This document shows, piece after piece, positions 60,079-64,000 of a stretch of DNA of 64,000 nt (its first letter is position 1; each line of letters begins with the position of its first letter). Source of the stretch: Fasciolopsis buskii (Eukaryota > Platyhelminthes > Trematoda > Plagiorchiida > Fasciolidae); NCBI GenBank assembly GCA_008360955.1, contig LUCM01010445.1, forward strand, positions 126,376 to 190,375, written 5' to 3'. The notes under the pieces were generated by a model. That model saw only the letters and a program-made list of their open reading frames with translations. It did not search any database and was not told where the DNA came from. The position numbers and the translations under genes were made by a program.

Positions 60079-61109
60079 ATATTTTTGTGCTTGGAGAGGA
60101 CACTATGTGAACTGTAGGGCTGAGGAGATGGCCAAGAGGAAAACATCCCGTTTATTTCCCCTCGTTTAAAGTGATAGAAATGAGAATCGGCATCACACAC
60201 AAGATTCGCACTTTCACCCTAGGAAGTGAAGAGGGCTTCTACCCTGTTGTTTTAGAGGCACTGTCTGATCCTATTGGATCTCGGTGAAAGAACCTGAATG
60301 ATGAGGCATTTCGCCGTATAGCCATGCAGTTTAACTGGAACTGAAACGTGAACCGAACTGAGTTGTTGTGCGTATACTGCGTGTCCTTGTTGAGCGGCTG
60401 GGGTGTGCTTGGTCTGGTTTGGTTGTGCACGTTTTTTCATTCTCCTAGAGCTATTGCACGGTTACCCTTACCATGATTGAATCCCCATTACATGTGAAGA
60501 AAATCTTCGGGCAAAAGGTTTGCTTGCATATCTAACTCATTTGAAACTTCCATGTAAGGCATCCATTCCACCCTGGCCGAGCATGAGCCCTGGTTGCTCG
60601 CAGCTTTTGGTTGTGACCGGTTTTACTATGGAGTTAGTTTTGAAGATAAAAATTCGCGTAAATAGTTTCACAGAACACATTGGGGACTACAAACGACGGG
60701 CAAAGGGGCTTAAGCTTCTTCTGAGTGTCTCAGTCATTCCATTACATAACATTAAATGGAACTTTTGTAAACTAGAGTAAGAGGATAGGGCGGTATAATA
60801 AGGTCCATAAGTCAAGTTTGGAGAAGAAAAGGTTCATTCAATTTTCACAAGACAGAAAGGACCTGCAGGGTGGAATTCTTCCGGTGACAGGTACAGTAAC
60901 TGACGTCCACTTCTGCAATTCGCATCCGCTTCCCGGCTTCCTGAGGGATTCCAAGCCACTCGGTTTCGACAGAAATGGAGTGTGGACTCATTTATTACGG
61001 TTAGGGACGGTCACTACGTGAGCGTTCCATTGTGTGCTCAGCACATGCTTATCACCACTGACCGTGCACTAAACTTTGGCCACCCTAGGCTGTCTACCTT
61101 GTAATTGCC
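60079..61109. other. Unassigned; 3' part of LINE L and flanking sequence
   Basis: The first part is probably the 3' UTR of LINE L. No other feature recognised; frames are under 90 codons without motifs. Confidence 0.4.
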
Positions 61110-61149
61110 CAGGTGCTAATAATAATGCCCCATATCGGTGAAGAAACCA

Positions 61150-61480
61150 CCATTTCCCGTCTGGAACATTTTTAATGGGCCTTATAAACTGTACTGACCC
61201 CTTCTTTGTTTAAGCTGTTCCACTGATTAACTACCGTGGCAGAAGTTGGCCATCACCTCCAGCCTGCTTCGGCTTCCCTCAAGTTTCATGCTAACTCCTG
61301 TAGTTCGTCGCTTAATAGGGTACAAAACATTGTCGGTATTCAACCCGGTCAGTTCCCTCAGAATTTTGAACCTCTCGACGATATCGCTTTTTAATTTGCA
61401 CTTCCCGAATGAGAAGAGTTTCGTAACTCTCAGCCTTCGTTGGTTTGTCTTCCCTGCCTTGCCCTCGGTCATTCACGTCG
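61150..61480 (-). pseudogene. LINE 3' end (C-terminus of a CR1/Jockey-type ORF2)
   Basis: The minus strand reads KLFSFGKCKLKSDIVERFKI, then LTGLNTDNVLYPIKRRTTG and KLEGSRSRLEVMANF. This matches the region after the RT core (LFSLERRRLRGDLI, then the RGHSLKL block). A degenerate WNSL block follows near 61210. The element tail is probably the CATTATTATTAGCACC sequence at about 61117-61132 on the minus strand. Upstream parts are not recognisable, so the copy is 5' truncated or heavily decayed. Confidence 0.6.
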
Positions 61481-62421
61481 CTAATCGCTGAACCTCTGCT
61501 ATATAGATGACTATCTGATTAGGTGATTAGTGGGCCAGGGAGCTTTAGCACTGTTTCTGAGCTCATAGCGGAGGACCGTATGATCGAATAGTCGCAGTCT
61601 CTGCATTTGAGGGAACCCAACATGTAAGCACTACTCAAAACTTTGTGAATCGGGCAGAACATTCCGGTCACATCCACAGAGTGGTTTGGTCGAATAAGAT
61701 GTGAAAAAACCATTACTCATTTCTGTTACCGCTGCTGTGTTCATCGAAACGAAATGATACTCACGGACTCTTTCAAGCAGGCGCCTAGCTGTGCGGCGTA
61801 CATACGCAATTTCACAGGATCAGGTGGATGGGTGTACACAAAAATAAGCCTCGGAGTCTGAATCTTTTTCCCTTGATCACAAGTGCAAGATTAGTTGGGA
61901 TATAGAACGTACTTGGGGATTTTTCAGCTTAAGAGATCTTTTCGATTACACTTGAAAGATGACGGCGTGTAATGTCTGCTATATCCTTTAAAGCTTTACT
62001 TCACGCAACCACCTTTCCTCATTCCAGTGGGTACTAGTCATATTTAGCACGATGTAATGTCGTGATTATGAAACTTCGGTGTTCTCAATATAAAGTGTTC
62101 CTAATCTTCAAATCATCATGGTTGGGGTCAGGGTGTCATTGAAAGCCCTGAAGAGCCCCGGTAGCCGAGGCCTGACGATATTCATCCGGTCGTTCTGATG
62201 GAGATGAAGAACGTCAATCACAGCATTATTTATGCATTCCCCGACCGGGGGAAAGCTACTCGTTGAATGGAAGTAACTTTTCATATATCCCTTGTTCAAC
62301 AGAGGGTCCCTCGACAAACCCGTGGACTTCCGCCTGATGGGCGTGATCTATCGCATGTAAGATGATAGAAGGGGGCGATGGCCGCGCCGCTGTACAGATA
62401 TTTTCCTAGTAATGAGTTCCC
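61481..62421. other. Unassigned sequence
   Basis: It may hold further degenerate parts of the adjacent LINE pieces. No motif could be read with confidence. Confidence 0.35.
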
Positions 62422-62789
62422 TTGCACGGGACCAGAGGTCGTGCGTCACCAACCTTCTTTCAACTCGTGACTCTTAGGGCTCCCTCAGGGCTAATGGGAA
62501 TCCTATGGAGACGTGGCTTATCGTCTTCAACAAAGCGTTTGGAAAGGTGTCTCACGAATGAGTGCTCGATAACCTTGGAGCCCCTAGGACCCTCTTCGCT
62601 AAATTGTGGATTTCTTCATTGGTACGACTTTTCCGTTAGAGTATTATGACTGCGGTCTCTGATGCATTACGCCACCAGTGGGACTACAGCATTGGGTCCA
62701 CTCCTTGTCTTGATCTGCATCATTGACATCACTGCTGTCCTAGTCACCCTGTCTCATCCACGCGGGTGGTCTGAAACTTGTGAAAAAGC
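62422..62789 (+). pseudogene. LINE F, reverse transcriptase scrap
   Basis: After frame changes the plus strand reads VFNKAFGKVSHE near 62530 (motif A, usually LDFxKAFDxVSH) and LDNLGAPRTLFAKLWISSL near 62570. Then SDALRHQWDY lies near 62665, and remains of the GSVLGPLLVLI region near 62690-62720. It is broken at 62790 by a small inverted-repeat element. Confidence 0.5.
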
Positions 62790-62984
62790 TGCTGTTTAAC
62801 GCTAAACGATGATGACAATGATAATGATGATGGTGTGAAACTATGGAGGGCCATTCGATCGTCCAGTGACCAGCCCAGACTCCAGGCCGGTCTCAACATT
62901 TTAATGAAGTAGGTACCGCTGGAAAAATTGCTGCCACCAACTCCAAATACCATCATGGTCATCATCATTCAGCGTTAAACAGCA
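62790..62984. mobile_element. Small inverted-repeat element (MITE-like), 195 bp
   Basis: TGCTGTTTAACGCT at 62790-62803 is the exact reverse complement of AGCGTTAAACAGCA at 62971-62984. Pairing extends inward to about 30 bp with three mismatches (62791-62820 against 62954-62983), including a GATGATGAC block. AAGC flanks both sides (62786-62789 and 62985-62988), a possible 4-bp target-site duplication. There is no coding capacity. It interrupts LINE F. Confidence 0.55.
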
Positions 62985-63147
62985 AAGCAAGCCTCACTGA
63001 CCGCTGCCTTTTCCCGGAGTTACAAGTTTCTATAAAAAGAGTGAATATCCAAGAGAAACCGGAAGTGGACCCACACAGGCGAAAAAATATGAGAATGTTG
63101 CAATGAGCAACATACTGAACACAGTTTAACTGTACAAACATACATTT

Positions 63148-63955
63148 TTAGTCATTCTGATTCGATAGAAAATGACAACACGATCGCCACTGTTCACGGT
63201 TCACTGCCATGTCCTTCACGGTCTCCAGCCAGCTGGTTAACGAGTCTTTCGGACCCCAATCACGAACACGTGGGACACCTACTTTCCTAAGTTCGTTGTA
63301 CATTTTCTCACTCAACGTTACCACATCATCGGTTGACTTCCACATAGCTTCTTCCATTCCTTGGTAGCAACCAAAAATGCAACACCAAATGGTAGAAGAG
63401 TGTTTGCCATACGCAAAACGTGACCGAACCGACGTAGTCTACTAAGTATCGCAAGCTTAGACAAGGTATTCTGAGAACCAGTACCTAAAATTAGATTCCT
63501 GACCTCCGCATTACTCACCCGGTCAATCCATCCAATCCTAGCGATACAGCGAGGACATCGGTAGTCGACAACCGACGAACATTTCCGACACGCATACTCC
63601 ATGTCTCGCGACCGTACAACAGAACTGAGTGCACTATGACACAGTACACACGGCCGTTCAACTTCAGTGAAATATCAGGCCAACGCCACAAGTGCTTCTG
63701 CCCAGCGTAAGCTGCTCGAACATTGGATATACGCGTATTTACCTCCACTGCCGAGCTACCATCGTTCGATACACAGCTACCAAGATAGGTACAACGATCC
63801 ACAGTCGTTAGTTCCTCTTGCTCGAGTGTCAAGTTCGGGACTACTGTTGTCCAGTGGTATAACAGCATTTTACGATTGGAAGGTGCAAAGCACATGCCAA
63901 ACCGAGCTAAAGACCTCTAGAGTCTGTCTAGTGCACGTTGTGCATCTAAATTGCT
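63148..63955 (-). pseudogene. RTE-like LINE C-terminal fragment, copy 4
   Basis: The minus strand reads AQRALDRL and ARFGMCFAPS, then DRCTYLGSCVSNDGSSAVE, SLKLNGRVYCVIVHSVLLYG, RCIARIGWIDRVSNAEVRN, RRFGHVLRMANTLLP and SWLETVKDMAVNREQWRS, ending with CCHFLSNQND at the stop at 63148. Three frames are needed, with changes near 63570 and 63340. The homology stops near 63955, before motif C, so the copy is 5' truncated close to the window edge. It supplies the C-terminal part missing from copies 1 and 2. Confidence 0.82.
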
Positions 63956-64000
63956 GCTCGTCGAAGTTCTCAGTTCGTCGGATAGTTTTTGTTCATAGCT

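Noticed and set aside
1..64000. CRISPR arrays, bacterial operons, phage genes, rRNA genes
   Set aside because: No regularly spaced direct repeats, no ribosome-binding-site-linked gene runs and no conserved rRNA blocks were seen; the sequence is eukaryotic in character.

Overview
This window looks like a repeat-filled intergenic stretch of an animal nuclear genome, most likely a parasitic flatworm and probably a digenean fluke. That assignment is an inference. The RTE-like, CR1-like and BEL/Pao fragments read like those of trematodes, the sequence is AT-leaning, and there are no bacterial-style genes, operons or phage genes. I found no host protein-coding gene, no rRNA and no intact tRNA gene. 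Almost every readable protein is a decayed piece of a retrotransposon, recognised by eye from conserved motifs. Edges are approximate unless an exact junction is stated.

Layout. At 1.8-3.0 kb there are two same-strand RTE-like reverse transcriptase (RT) fragments separated by a single N. At 7.2-7.85 kb there is a third RTE fragment. A candidate terminal-inverted-repeat element lies at 14.0-14.5 kb. From 16.1 to 46.6 kb an unidentified repeat family (called family R here) recurs in both orientations. Between its copies lie four CR1-like LINE pieces: A (minus, 21.8-24.2 kb), B (plus, 24.2-26.1 kb, head to head with A), D (minus, 5' part only, about 29.3-31.5 kb) and C (minus, 35.4-39.8 kb). C is the most complete, with an ORF1 and a frameshifted ORF2. 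Two tRNA-like B boxes at 18.1 and 31.1 kb suggest SINEs.

The right-hand third (48-64 kb) is a set of LINEs and nested insertions. LINE E lies at 48.6-51.1 kb. A second LINE (L) has its endonuclease at 53.0-53.4 kb and its RT at 58.4-60.1 kb. It appears to be split by a minus-strand BEL/Pao LTR retrotransposon (53.5-58.1 kb). LINE L is also interrupted by a 160-bp SINE-like insert flanked by a perfect 11-bp direct repeat. Further LINE ends, a small inverted-repeat element and the 3' end of another RTE copy fill 61-64 kb.

The most notable observation is a 939-bp tract at 20334-21272 that is almost identical (8 mismatches by direct comparison) to the reverse complement of 44878-45816, although both tracts lie within otherwise diverged family-R copies. 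A second inverted pair (17418-17779 and 32449-32810) is about 95% identical. Recent gene conversion, inverted duplication or assembly duplication could explain them. No element here looks capable of autonomous movement: every coding copy is truncated, frameshifted or missing catalytic residues.
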